Part shown: positions 52,757-61,966 of the stretch, one piece after another | How positions within the stretch are numbered: the first letter of the stretch is position 1 | How the letters are laid out: every line of letters starts with the position of its first letter | DNA from: Chryseobacterium flavum | GTDB taxonomy: Bacteria > Bacteroidota > Bacteroidia > Flavobacteriales > Weeksellaceae | Direction of reading: 5' to 3' | Length of the DNA: 64,000 bases | Assembly (NCBI RefSeq): GCF_003385595.1 | Contig: NZ_QNUE01000015.1 | Coordinates: forward strand, 23,651-87,650 | Position numbers and translations under genes: made by a program | The notes under the pieces: generated by a model | Told to the model about the DNA's origin: nothing | The model's input: the letters and a program-made list of their open reading frames with translations, nothing else | Databases searched by the model: none

Positions 52757-54763
52757 ATGAACATCAATTACAAAATTTTAACCACTGCAAATATTATAAT
52801 CTCTGCCATTATGATCAACGCACAAAGCTCAACGGCAAAACTGCCGGGTGATCCAACATTGCCATCTTCCAAAGCTAATCTTGAGAAACTTGTTTCTTAT
52901 GACAAAGGAAACTTCAAATACAAAGTTGAAGATTATTTCGCAAGACCAAAAGCTTCTGCATTTAAACTGTCTCCGGACGGTAAATATCTTTCCTACAAAG
53001 AAAAAGATCAGGACCGGAAAAATCATGTCTATGTCAAGGAACTGAGTACCGGAAAAATTACCAAGGCGATTGTAGAAAAAGATGACCTGATTAAAAACTA
53101 TGGATGGCTTAACAAACAACGGCTTTTTTATACCCAGGACAAAGGAGGGAATGAAAACATCCATCTGTATGCTGCGGATATTGATGGTAGCAATCTCAAA
53201 GATCTGACTCCATTTGACGGAATCACTTTAGGAACAATAATTCCTATAAAAGATACTGATTTTGTTGTGGTAAGCATGAATAAAAACAATAAACAGATCT
53301 TTGAACCCTATAAAATTAACTTCATTACAGGGGAAATGACCCAGCTGTACGAAAATAAAAATGTCAATAGCCCTATTGATGATTATATCTTTGATAAGGA
53401 TGGGAATCTGAGAGGATATACCGTTCTGGAAAACGGACTGACTACTAAAACCTATTATAAAGATTTGCAAAGCGGGACATTCAATCTTGTTAAATCAACA
53501 GACTGGTCCGATACGTTCAGTATTATCCGTTTTAATGATAACTCAAAAAATAAGGACGAAGCTTATGTGGTTACAAACCTTGACAGTGACAAAGCAAGGA
53601 TTGTTTTGTATGACTTAAAGAAAAATGCAGTGATCAGGGAAGTATATTCCAATCCTGTATATGATGTAGGTTCTATAAGTGTTGCCGGCAAAAACAGGAA
53701 CTATGAACTTGATTATATCAGTTATAACGGGATAAAAGGAGAGACGGTTCCCATGAGTAAATTTTATAAGGAAATAGACGATCAGTTAAAAGCCCGGTTT
53801 AAAGATAAAGAATTTGGTATCGTGTCCTCGGATGATAATAATGATAAGCTTCTGGTCATTGTCGGAAGTGATAAACTGTACGGAACTTATTATGAATACG
53901 ATACCAAAACGAAAAATCTTAAACTTCTTTATAACCTGATGCCACAGCTGAAAGAAGAGGATATGGCAGAGATGAGGCCTATTGAATTTAAAAGCAGGGA
54001 TGGTCTTACAATCCGCGGATATATTACATTGCCAAAGGCTGCATCAGAGGGTAAAAAAGTTCCGTTAATCGTAAACCCTCACGGAGGACCGCAAGGTATC
54101 AGAGATGACTGGGGATTTAATCCGGAAGCTCAGTTATTTGCAAGCAGGGGATATGCCACGCTTCAGGTGAATTTCAGGATATCGGGTGGTTACGGAAAAG
54201 AGTTCCAGAAAGCAGGGTATAAGCAGATCGGAAGAAAAGCAATGGATGATGTGGAAGACGGGGTGAAATATGCAATCAGCCAGGGTTGGGTAGATAAAGA
54301 TAAGGTGGCGATATACGGCGGAAGTCATGGAGGATACGCTACCTTGATGGGGCTGATCAAAACTCCGGATCTGTATGCATGCGGTGTTGATTATGTAGGA
54401 GTGTCAAATATCTTTACCTTTTTTGATTCTTTTCCGGAATACTGGAAGCCTTATAAAGAAATGGTAAAACAGATTTGGTACGACCTTGATAATCCTGAAG
54501 AAGCTAAAATTGCTAAAGAGGTTTCTCCTGTATATCAGATTGATAAAATTACAAAGCCATTGTTTGTGGTTCAGGGTGCAAATGATCCGAGGGTAAACAT
54601 TAATGAGTCTGATCAGATTGTCAAAGCAATGCGTGCCAAAGGGTTTGAAGTTCCTTATATGGTAAAATATGATGAAGGGCATGGATTCGGAAAAGAATCC
54701 AACAGGATAGAGCTGTACAAATATATGCTGGGATTCTTTGCAGAAAATTTTAATAAAAAATAG
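52757..54763 (+). CDS. S9 family peptidase (prolyl oligopeptidase type)
   Basis: A 668-residue exported serine peptidase. The signal peptide spans about 1-22 (ending MINAQSS). A beta-propeller occupies roughly 45-390, and the catalytic alpha/beta hydrolase domain follows. Catalytic residues: Ser523 in YGGSHGG, Asp610 in GANDPRVN and His642 in DEGHGF. It resembles the acylaminoacyl- and dipeptidyl-peptidase group. It lies between two terminators and is probably monocistronic. Confidence 0.9.
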   Translation: MNINYKILTTANIIISAIMINAQSSTAKLPGDPTLPSSKANLEKLVSYDKGNFKYKVEDYFARPKASAFKLSPDGKYLSYKEKDQDRKNHVYVKELSTGKITKAIVEKDDLIKNYGWLNKQRLFYTQDKGGNENIHLYAADIDGSNLKDLTPFDGITLGTIIPIKDTDFVVVSMNKNNKQIFEPYKINFITGEMTQLYENKNVNSPIDDYIFDKDGNLRGYTVLENGLTTKTYYKDLQSGTFNLVKSTDWSDTFSIIRFNDNSKNKDEAYVVTNLDSDKARIVLYDLKKNAVIREVYSNPVYDVGSISVAGKNRNYELDYISYNGIKGETVPMSKFYKEIDDQLKARFKDKEFGIVSSDDNNDKLLVIVGSDKLYGTYYEYDTKTKNLKLLYNLMPQLKEEDMAEMRPIEFKSRDGLTIRGYITLPKAASEGKKVPLIVNPHGGPQGIRDDWGFNPEAQLFASRGYATLQVNFRISGGYGKEFQKAGYKQIGRKAMDDVEDGVKYAISQGWVDKDKVAIYGGSHGGYATLMGLIKTPDLYACGVDYVGVSNIFTFFDSFPEYWKPYKEMVKQIWYDLDNPEEAKIAKEVSPVYQIDKITKPLFVVQGANDPRVNINESDQIVKAMRAKGFEVPYMVKYDEGHGFGKESNRIELYKYMLGFFAENFNKK

Positions 54764-54786
54764 GTAAGCTGATTTTTTTAATCATA

Positions 54787-54816
54787 GGCGGAAGGTATAA
54801 GGCCTTCCGTTTTTTT
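54787..54816 (+). terminator. Intrinsic terminator after S9 peptidase
   Basis: Stem cggaagg/ccttccg (54789-54795 with 54803-54809), 7-base loop, then seven T. Confidence 0.75.
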
Positions 54817-55023
54817 ATTGCGGTGAGTGAATGGATTAGTAAATGCTAATAGGCAGGAAATTTTTAAGACCCGTATTTAAATAGGATATAGATGCATTTA
54901 TTATTCCAATTAAAAGAAAAATGAAGCGGTCTAAAAAACTGATGAATAAAAGAAAAGCCGGATTTTAATAAAAAAATTTTAAATTTATTAAAGTAAAACC
55001 CAAAAGATGATCGTCATAGCAGT

Positions 55024-55602
55024 ATGGAGGTTGTCGAAAAAGTAACAATGCCACAGAAGGAGAAAGAAAGCATCATCTCACAAACCGTTTCCAACTACGG
55101 AGGGAAGCTGATGTCTTATATTCGTCCCAAAGTGAAAAACGCGGAAGATGCAGAAGATATTCTGCAGGAGGTGTGGTACCAGTTCAGTAGCCTTACCAAT
55201 CTTTCTGAGATTGTGAATATCGGTGGCTGGCTGTACAGGGTAACGGCTAATAAAATCACTGACCGTTACCGTAAAAAGAAAACAGAAAACCTTGAAGATT
55301 TTGTTTATGAAGATGAAGACGGAAGTTTTTCCATCAAAGATATTTTATTATTGGATGAAAGTGCGGGTCCTGAAGTAAAAATGTTTCAGGATGAGATCTG
55401 GAAGAAGCTGTTTGAAGCACTGGATGAGCTTCCCGAAAAGCAAAGGCTGGTATATGTTGAAAATGAACTGAACGACAAAACCCTCCAGGAAATTGCCGAT
55501 GAACAGGGAGAGAACATTAAGACCATCATCAGCAGGAAAAATTATGCTGTGAAGCATTTAAGAAACAGATTGAGAAAATTATACGAAGATTTAAAAAGTT
55601 AG
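55024..55602 (+). CDS. ECF RNA polymerase sigma factor
   Basis: A 192-residue extracytoplasmic-function sigma factor. Region 2 is at about 35-100 (AEDAEDILQEVWYQF and WLYRVTANKITDRYRKKK) and region 4 at about 130-190 (DELPEKQRLVYVENELNDKTLQEIADEQGENIKTIISRK). Start at ATG 55024; ATG 55048 is also possible. It is followed at 11 bases by a small membrane protein that could be its anti-sigma-type partner, though it lacks a recognisable anti-sigma domain. Confidence 0.9.
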   Translation: MEVVEKVTMPQKEKESIISQTVSNYGGKLMSYIRPKVKNAEDAEDILQEVWYQFSSLTNLSEIVNIGGWLYRVTANKITDRYRKKKTENLEDFVYEDEDGSFSIKDILLLDESAGPEVKMFQDEIWKKLFEALDELPEKQRLVYVENELNDKTLQEIADEQGENIKTIISRKNYAVKHLRNRLRKLYEDLKS

Positions 55603-55613
55603 AAAAAGAAATT

Positions 55614-55940
55614 ATGAATCATAAACACAAAAAAGGCTGGATTTTTTTATTGTTATGCCCGCCATTAATCCTTCTGGCTGTTACATGGATTGTCATGTTG
55701 CTTTGGAACTGGCTGCTTCCTGAAATTCTTGGTGTGAAGGCCATTACATTCTGGCAGGCCATGGGAATCCTGATCTTAAGTAAAATTCTTTTTGGAGGTT
55801 TTGGTAAAGGGGTAAAGGATTTTAAGGAGCATAAAATGAGACAGAGAATGGAAGGGCTGTCTCCTGAAGAAAGAGAAAAATTTAAAGAAGTATGGCGTAA
55901 TAAATGTTCAGGTGGATTCTTCAATAGAAATAACGAATAA
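55614..55940 (+). CDS. Small membrane protein downstream of the sigma factor
   Basis: A 108-residue protein with two hydrophobic helices (about 10-32 and 40-60) and a basic C-terminal tail with RQRMEGLSPEEREKFKEVWRNK. The tail resembles other short Bacteroidota proteins that accompany ECF sigma factors. It starts 11 bases after the sigma gene, so it is in the same operon. No known domain; a role as membrane-bound partner is inference. Confidence 0.7.
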   Translation: MNHKHKKGWIFLLLCPPLILLAVTWIVMLLWNWLLPEILGVKAITFWQAMGILILSKILFGGFGKGVKDFKEHKMRQRMEGLSPEEREKFKEVWRNKCSGGFFNRNNE

Positions 55941-56026
55941 TTTAAAATTTTAGAAGTAGTAAAGTAAAATTAAAATTGATTCGTCTATATAAAAAAAGAA
56001 GTAGTAAAATTTAAAATTTTGAAAAA

Positions 56027-56284
56027 ATGAAAAACTCAGCATTAAAAGGCGCTCTTGGAGCATTAGCTGTTGTGGGGGTAGCAATGATTGCTAAAAAAGC
56101 CGCACAAAGAAAAAGATTTATCAAAGGTATTTTTGATGAATATGGAATCAAAGAAAGATCCCCTTTCGGATTAGCCGATAAGATAAGGGAAATGAATGAA
56201 GAAGAATACCAGGAACTGAAGGGAAAATTCAAAAAAGAATTCAGCTCAAAATGTTGCAGAAAAGAAAATATCTACGAAGCATAA
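56027..56284 (+). CDS. Hypothetical membrane-anchored small protein
   Basis: An 85-residue protein with an N-terminal hydrophobic helix (about 8-25) followed by a positively charged stretch and LADKIREMNEEEYQELKGKFKKEF. The helical tail is similar in style to the preceding gene product. Probably part of the sigma-factor operon (86-base gap). Function unknown; ends near a strong terminator. Confidence 0.65.
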   Translation: MKNSALKGALGALAVVGVAMIAKKAAQRKRFIKGIFDEYGIKERSPFGLADKIREMNEEEYQELKGKFKKEFSSKCCRKENIYEA

Positions 56285-56313
56285 TAGTAAAATACTAAAT
56301 TGAAATTGTTTAA

Positions 56314-56353
56314 TTCCGGCGCGGGAAGCTCTGCTTCCCGCGCCGGAAGTTTT
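56314..56353 (+). terminator. Strong intrinsic terminator
   Basis: Perfect 16-bp GC-rich stem (56314-56329 with 56333-56348) with a 3-base loop, followed by GTTTTAATT. Confidence 0.85.
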
Positions 56354-56386
56354 AATTAAAATTCCGATACAAAAAAAATAAATCCC

Positions 56387-56394
56387 TATTTTTG
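56387..56394 (+). promoter_or_regulatory. Promoter -7 element for the DnaJ-domain gene
   Basis: TATTTTTG matches TAnnTTTG, ending 9 bases before the ATG at 56404. It overlaps the TTG at 56392, which is therefore not the start. Confidence 0.45.
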
Positions 56395-56403
56395 TATTGC
56401 TCA

Positions 56404-57051
56404 ATGAAAGATTACTATTATTTTCTCGGTATATCACAGGATGCTTCAGAAGAAGACGTCAAAAAAGCTTATCGGAAGTTATCTTTAAAATACCATCCGG
56501 ATAAAAATGACAATGACGATTTTTTTGCGGACCGGTTCCGTGAGATTCAGGAGGCTTATGAGACATTAAGTGATCCGGTAAGAAGACGTACCTATGATCA
56601 GAATCTGGAAAGTCATCAGAGAAGTTTCAGATATAATATTCCACCGGCAATCAAAACTTTTACTGCGAATAAAATTCATGCTAAAAAAGGAGAAGAGATC
56701 ATTATCACCTGGCAAACAAGCAATGCTGATGTTGTAAAAGTGTTGCCTTTCGGTTTGGAAAAGCCTTATGGTGAAAGAATATTTAAGATAACGGAATTTA
56801 AAGAAGGGAAGTTCCAGCTTTTGCTTCATGCAACAAATTCTTTATTACATAAAACTGTTGTTCAGGGAATTACCATCACAGAAGTTTTTGATAACGATTC
56901 TGAAAAGTTCAAAAACACGGTGGAAGAAATGTTTAAGCCACAACCCCGAACACAGATAAACAAGTCCGGTCAGCCTAAAATTGTGATGTTACTTTTGGGA
57001 TTGGCAATATTAGCCGGTGCTGTATATTTTCTGATAAAAAATTTCAGCTAG
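56404..57051 (+). CDS. DnaJ-domain membrane protein
   Basis: A 215-residue protein with an N-terminal J-domain (about 1-68) including the HPD motif at 31-33, which stimulates DnaK ATPase. The middle is a beta-rich region (about 80-165), and the C-terminus ends in a hydrophobic membrane helix (about 192-211). It lacks the Gly/Phe and zinc-finger parts of DnaJ, so it is a class III J protein. Its stop is one base from a short convergent gene. Confidence 0.88.
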   Translation: MKDYYYFLGISQDASEEDVKKAYRKLSLKYHPDKNDNDDFFADRFREIQEAYETLSDPVRRRTYDQNLESHQRSFRYNIPPAIKTFTANKIHAKKGEEIIITWQTSNADVVKVLPFGLEKPYGERIFKITEFKEGKFQLLLHATNSLLHKTVVQGITITEVFDNDSEKFKNTVEEMFKPQPRTQINKSGQPKIVMLLLGLAILAGAVYFLIKNFS

Positions 57052-57052
57052 T

Positions 57053-57205
57053 TTATGCCATTTTTTTCCTTCCGGGGCATTTTTTACATCTTTTCCCTTT
57101 CTTGAATTTTTTACAGCAGGACTTTTTTTCACAAAACATCTCTTCATTATTAAAAGAGAAAGCAGGAGCCAATGGCGGAACTTTAAACGGAGTTATCATA
57201 TTCAT
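57053..57205 (-). CDS. Cysteine- and lysine-rich 50-residue miniprotein
   Basis: Short gene found by reading the minus strand: 50 residues starting MNMITPFKVPPLAPAFSFNN, then a basic tail with FCEKKSCCKKFKKGKRC and KKCPGRKKMA. Five Cys cluster in the last 26 residues, suggesting a zinc or metal-binding, possibly nucleic-acid-contacting knuckle. A TAnnTTTG element (57210-57217) ends four bases before the ATG. It is convergent with the DnaJ gene. No function known to me. Confidence 0.55.
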   Translation of the reverse strand: MNMITPFKVPPLAPAFSFNNEEMFCEKKSCCKKFKKGKRCKKCPGRKKMA

Positions 57206-57667
57206 GTTGCAAATATATTAATTTAGAATAAATATAATTAATAAAATTGTATAATTTTCTAAAAACCTGATGAATAGCATCTGGAAAGAACCCGGAGAAA
57301 TAAAAATCGTTTGCAGATAAGAATATGTATGTCCGGATTTTCTCCTGATTTCATGCTGCTAATCGCCTTCTTATTACATAAGAAAGTTTTGGTGTTCATT
57401 AGAATATTGTGACCTTATCAGATCAAGACTCCTTGTTTTTTAACTGCTTTTTTTATGGTAAATCATATTTATGATTATATATTATGTAATGAATATTGGT
57501 AATTGTTGTTTATAATCAGATGAACCGGATCGGAATTAAAAAATAATGCACTTACAAAAAACATACAGGCATTTTAGTGAATTATCGTCCGGAATATGCT
57601 GTTGTACAATCGTGTAAAAAATTGTAATTTTACCCATCTTTTTACAAACAAAATCTAATAAATAAAA
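57206..57667. other. Intergenic region upstream of gcvP
   Basis: 462 bases without a supported gene. It contains the promoter element of the 50-residue gene at its left end, a weak 7-bp stem (about 57294-57300 with 57338-57345) and AT-rich sequence. I looked for a glycine riboswitch (the usual conserved purine-rich core) and did not find it. Confidence 0.5.
57210..57217 (-). promoter_or_regulatory. Promoter -7 element of the 50-residue gene
   Basis: TATATTTG on the minus strand, ending four bases before the ATG at 57205. Same geometry as at pcm. Confidence 0.45.
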
Positions 57668-60526
57668 ATGAATACAGAACAGTTTGTGAGCCGTCACATT
57701 TCTCTTAATGAAGCCGATAAACAGGCGATGTTGGATAAACTTGGCGTTTCCAGTATTGAAGAGTTAATTTCTCAGACCATTCCTTCTTCTATCCGTTTAG
57801 AGAAAGATCTTGAGATCTCGGAACCGCTTTCAGAATATGAAATGCTGAACCATTCTAAAGAGTTAGCATCAAAGAATACTGATTATACGAGTTATATCGG
57901 TTTTGGATATCATAACACACTTTTACCATCGGCAATTCAAAGAAATATTTTTGAAAATCCCAGCTGGTATACAGCATATACCCCGTACCAGGCGGAAATT
58001 GCACAGGGAAGACTTGAAGCCCTTCTTAATTTCCAGACGGTAGTATGTGACCTTACAGGTTTTGCATTGGCAAACGCGTCTTTATTGGATGAATCTACTG
58101 CTGCTGCTGAAGCAATGCATATGTTCTTCAATAACAGAACTAAAGAACAGAAAAAAGGAGGAGCCAACAAGTTCTTCGTTTCTGACCTTGTTCTTCCTCA
58201 GACCGTTTCTGTATTAAAAACAAAAGCCGAAGGATTAGAAATTGAAATTGTAATAGGAGACCACAAAACTCACCAGTTTGATGCTTCTTATTACGGAGTT
58301 CTCCTGCAATATCCGGGGAAAAACGGTATTGTGCTGGATTATACCGAAGATATTGTAGAATATAAAAAACTGGATCTTCAGGTGGCAGTAGCATGTGATC
58401 CGATGGCTTTGGTAAAATTAAAGTCACCAGCTGAAATGGGAGCTGACTGTGCGGTTGGTACTACACAGAGATTCGGTATTCCATTAGGATACGGAGGGCC
58501 TCATGCAGCATTCTTTGCTTGCAGGGAAGACTATAAAAGAGATATTCCGGGAAGAATCATCGGTGTTTCTCAGGACATGTACGGTAAACGTGCATTAAGA
58601 ATGGCTTTACAAACCAGAGAACAGCATATCAAGAGAGAAAAGGCAACTTCAAACATCTGTACTGCTCAGGTCCTTCTGGCTGTAATGGCAGGAATGTATG
58701 CAGTGTATCATGGTCCGAAAGGATTAAGCTATATCGCTGATCAGATCCATTTTAAAGCGAATGCTTTGAAAGGAGGTCTTAAGGCATTGGGATATCAGGT
58801 AGCTGAAGAGCCGATCTTTGATACGGTGAAAATCATCATGGCGGAAGATGAGAAAGGAAGGCTGATGAGAATGATGCTTGATCACAAATTAAACCTTAAC
58901 TATTTCACGGAAGGTGTGGTAAGTATTGCAGTCAATGAAAGTACTACATTAGAAAAATTAAATTATCTGATGGCTTCTTTCGCTCAGTTTAAAGATAAGC
59001 AGACTTTCAAGCTGGAAATCAAAGAAGGATACAGCATTCCTGAAGAAAACCTGAGAAAGGATGAAATTCTTACAGAAGAAGTATTCAACAAATATCATAC
59101 GGAAACAGAATTAATGCGTTATATCAAACGTCTTGAAAGAAAAGACTTATCATTAACGCATTCTATGATTTCTTTAGGATCCTGTACAATGAAACTGAAT
59201 GCAGCAACTGAAATGTTACCGCTTTCATGGGAAAACTGGGGAGCAATTCACCCATTTGTACCGGTTAATCAGGCTGAAGGTTATCAGGAAATGATTCGTG
59301 AATTAGAGAAAGACCTGGCAGCAATTACAGGCTTTGCAGGAACGTCTCTTCAGCCAAATTCCGGAGCTCAGGGAGAATATGCAGGATTAATGGTAATCAG
59401 ACAATATCATATCTCAAGAGGAGATCACCACAGAAATGTAGTATTGATCCCTCAGTCTGCACACGGAACAAACCCAGCTTCTGCGGCGATGGCAGGAATG
59501 AAGATCGTAGTTGTGAAAAATCTGGAAAACGGAGAAATCGACTTTGAAGATCTTAAAGCTAAAACAGAACTTCATTCAGCTAATTTATCAGCTGTAATGA
59601 TCACTTATCCTTCTACTTACGGATTCTTTGATGCCAACATTAAAGAAATTACAAATCTTATCCACGAGCACGGAGGACAGGTATACATGGATGGTGCTAA
59701 CATGAACGCTCAGGTAGGATTTACAAGTCCTGGAAATATCGGAGCTGACGTTTGCCACCTTAACCTTCACAAAACTTTCGCAATTCCTCACGGAGGTGGA
59801 GGTCCTGGAGTAGGCCCTATCTGTGTTGCTAAACACCTGGTTCCTTTCCTTCCTTCCAATGCGAATATCAGAATCGGTTCCAAAGAAGCAATCGACGGTA
59901 TTTCTGCAGCACCTTATGGCTCAGGACTGATCCTGAACATTTCTTATGCTTACATCAAAATGCTGGGTACAGAAGGCCTTAAAAAGGCTACAGGACACGC
60001 TATTTTAAATGCTAACTATCTTAAAGCAGTATTGTCAGAGCATTTCCCGATCTTATATTCTAATGAGAACGGAAGAGTAGCTCACGAATGTATCGTAGAT
60101 TTCCGTCAGTTCAAATCTTTAGGAATTGAAGTAGCCGATGTGGCGAAGAGATTAATGGATTACGGATTCCATGCTCCTACTGTTTCCTTCCCTGTTGCAG
60201 GAACGTTAATGATTGAACCTACAGAATCTGAAAGCAAGGCTGAAATTGACCGTTTTGCTGAAGCATTAATTTCTATCAAAAAAGAAATTGATGAAATTGC
60301 CAACGGAGAAGCAGATGCAGTAAACAACGTATTGAAAAATGCTCCTCATACAGAACAACTGGTGATCTCTGATTCATGGGATAAACCATATAGCAGAGAA
60401 AAGGCGGCTTATCCGTTAGAGTGGGTAAGAGACCACAAATTCTTCGCTTCTGTATCAAGAGTAGATGAAGCATACGGAGACAGAAACCTGGTATGTACTT
60501 GTGAGCCGATTGAAGCTTATATGTAA
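57668..60526 (+). CDS. gcvP: Glycine dehydrogenase (decarboxylating), P protein
   Basis: The 952-residue single-chain P protein of the glycine cleavage system; it decarboxylates glycine and passes the aminomethyl group to the H protein. The two homologous halves are visible (N-terminal RHISLNEADKQAML and C-terminal catalytic half). The PLP-binding Lys702 lies in HLNLHKTFAIPHGGGGPGVGP-like sequence. gcvT and gcvH are not adjacent, as in other flavobacteria. Confidence 0.98.
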   Translation: MNTEQFVSRHISLNEADKQAMLDKLGVSSIEELISQTIPSSIRLEKDLEISEPLSEYEMLNHSKELASKNTDYTSYIGFGYHNTLLPSAIQRNIFENPSWYTAYTPYQAEIAQGRLEALLNFQTVVCDLTGFALANASLLDESTAAAEAMHMFFNNRTKEQKKGGANKFFVSDLVLPQTVSVLKTKAEGLEIEIVIGDHKTHQFDASYYGVLLQYPGKNGIVLDYTEDIVEYKKLDLQVAVACDPMALVKLKSPAEMGADCAVGTTQRFGIPLGYGGPHAAFFACREDYKRDIPGRIIGVSQDMYGKRALRMALQTREQHIKREKATSNICTAQVLLAVMAGMYAVYHGPKGLSYIADQIHFKANALKGGLKALGYQVAEEPIFDTVKIIMAEDEKGRLMRMMLDHKLNLNYFTEGVVSIAVNESTTLEKLNYLMASFAQFKDKQTFKLEIKEGYSIPEENLRKDEILTEEVFNKYHTETELMRYIKRLERKDLSLTHSMISLGSCTMKLNAATEMLPLSWENWGAIHPFVPVNQAEGYQEMIRELEKDLAAITGFAGTSLQPNSGAQGEYAGLMVIRQYHISRGDHHRNVVLIPQSAHGTNPASAAMAGMKIVVVKNLENGEIDFEDLKAKTELHSANLSAVMITYPSTYGFFDANIKEITNLIHEHGGQVYMDGANMNAQVGFTSPGNIGADVCHLNLHKTFAIPHGGGGPGVGPICVAKHLVPFLPSNANIRIGSKEAIDGISAAPYGSGLILNISYAYIKMLGTEGLKKATGHAILNANYLKAVLSEHFPILYSNENGRVAHECIVDFRQFKSLGIEVADVAKRLMDYGFHAPTVSFPVAGTLMIEPTESESKAEIDRFAEALISIKKEIDEIANGEADAVNNVLKNAPHTEQLVISDSWDKPYSREKAAYPLEWVRDHKFFASVSRVDEAYGDRNLVCTCEPIEAYM

Positions 60527-60544
60527 TCTCAGTTTTTAAACGAT

Positions 60545-60580
60545 AAAAAAATCCCTTTCAGTAATGAGAGGGATTTTTTT
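60545..60580. terminator. Bidirectional terminator after gcvP
   Basis: Stem tccctttca/tgagaggga (60552-60560 with 60565-60573, one G-U), 4-base loop, flanked by A and T runs, between convergent genes. Confidence 0.8.
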
Positions 60581-60637
60581 ATTGAGTATTTTGTGCAGCA
60601 ATTGTCATTGCGGGCAAAGCGATGCTATCTCAATTTT

Positions 60638-61504
60638 CTATTCAAATATGTTATATTTTTCTGCATAATCTTCTTTTGCCTTAAAGTGGTCTGATTTTTT
60701 ATCATACAAAAAAATATATTCCACAGGGGTTTTTTGAAAAGGATGGTCAGCAGAATAATAGACTTCTTTACCATTTATTGTTGTAAAATCATACCACTCA
60801 CCATCCGGAGTCCGCCCACGGATCAATACGGATTTTCCTTTGAAAGCAATATCATTAAATCCGTCATTGTTATAATCTTTTATCTTTAATGTTAACTCAT
60901 AAGGTTCATACACTTTATTATCTTCATAAGCATCATAAGTCTTTAGATTAAAGTCATAATATCCTTCATATACATTTTCCAAAGAATCTGCTGTTACTTT
61001 ATAAAGTTCGTGCCCGCCATTTCCATGCCCAGTTACAATGGTTGCCAGTAAAAAAGGATTTTCTTTCGGGAAAACTGAAATAAATTCATACCGTTCTGCT
61101 GATAATATTTTAACAAGTTTCCCTTCTTTTGTTAGTAAGAGTTGGTTTTTCCAGGGATATCCAGAATTAGGCCCCGTTTTCCAATCATACTCAATAAAAT
61201 AATACTCCTGATCTGAGCCATTAATTTTTACCCTCTTGAATGCTGTTATTTTTTCACTTTCCTGCTGAGACGGACTTTCATGAATATTAAGATTAAAAGC
61301 CTGTCGAAGATTTTGAATAAACTTTGAGGAATCTTTGATTGCCGGGTAATCCCCAAGATATTCAAATGGAACAGGGGCTTTAGGTTTTACAGTTTCTTTA
61401 GCTGTGTGTTGAATTTGAATTGTCTCTTCTTTTTTAGACTCCTGTTTTTGAGTACAGCTAAGAATAAGTAAAGATGCAATTGCTGATAAGTATATTTTTT
61501 TCAT
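60638..61504 (-). CDS. Predicted lipoprotein
   Basis: A 288-residue lipoprotein (lipobox LILSC, Cys17). After a Lys-rich linker it holds a soluble domain with a DYNNDGFNDIAF motif that looks like a calcium-binding EF-hand-like repeat (DxNxDGxxD), and a C-terminal region ending in YAEKYNIFE. I do not recognise the family. It stands alone, convergent with gcvP. Confidence 0.65.
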   Translation of the reverse strand: MKKIYLSAIASLLILSCTQKQESKKEETIQIQHTAKETVKPKAPVPFEYLGDYPAIKDSSKFIQNLRQAFNLNIHESPSQQESEKITAFKRVKINGSDQEYYFIEYDWKTGPNSGYPWKNQLLLTKEGKLVKILSAERYEFISVFPKENPFLLATIVTGHGNGGHELYKVTADSLENVYEGYYDFNLKTYDAYEDNKVYEPYELTLKIKDYNNDGFNDIAFKGKSVLIRGRTPDGEWYDFTTINGKEVYYSADHPFQKTPVEYIFLYDKKSDHFKAKEDYAEKYNIFE

Positions 61505-61650
61505 GGAATTATTAGTCGTAAAAAGAATGATGAAATATATTGGATTTTAATGTAAACTCATCAGTAAGAATTTATTTTTTCAAAAAAAAGAAATATTTTT
61601 TCAAAAACAAAAATCATCCCGGCTACGCATAATAAAAAGTAAATAAAAAA

Positions 61651-61670
61651 CCTCTCAAAATTTTGAGAGG
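61651..61670 (-). terminator. Intrinsic terminator after the 57-residue gene
   Basis: Perfect 20-base palindrome cctctcaaaattttgagagg followed by a T-run on the minus strand, 25 bases past the stop of the small gene at 61695. Confidence 0.7.
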
Positions 61671-61694
61671 TCCTTTGTTGTTATATTTCTTTTT

Positions 61695-61868
61695 TTATCT
61701 TCTCTTATAGCTGTAAGCAACCAGTATGGCTACTCCCATCGTAAGAACGGTAATAATTGAAATGGTTTCAATTGAGATTCCACTTTTCATCTGTGTGTTT
61801 TCTTTTTCACATGAATAAAAGAATAATACTGTCATTAACAGACAGCCCGATAGTAATTTTTTGATCAT
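61695..61868 (-). CDS. 57-residue small lipoprotein/membrane peptide
   Basis: Short minus-strand gene: starts MIKKLLSGCLLMTVLFFYSC, a signal with a weak lipobox (Cys20), then a hydrophobic helix IETISIITVLTMGVAILVA at about 33-51 and a basic end YSYKRR. A terminator follows, which supports transcription. It could be a tiny membrane peptide associated with a larger complex. No family recognised. Confidence 0.5.
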   Translation of the reverse strand: MIKKLLSGCLLMTVLFFYSCEKENTQMKSGISIETISIITVLTMGVAILVAYSYKRR

Positions 61869-61966
61869 AAGTATTTATTTGGTAGTTTGTTATGATCAAA
61901 AAGTATACCGAATTTGTAGACTTTTTAATTGTTGTTTTAACAGTTTATAAACAGGGATGAAAATTC

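Noticed and set aside
57206..57667. Possible glycine riboswitch upstream of gcvP.
   Set aside because: The conserved aptamer core sequences are absent; only a weak stem is visible.
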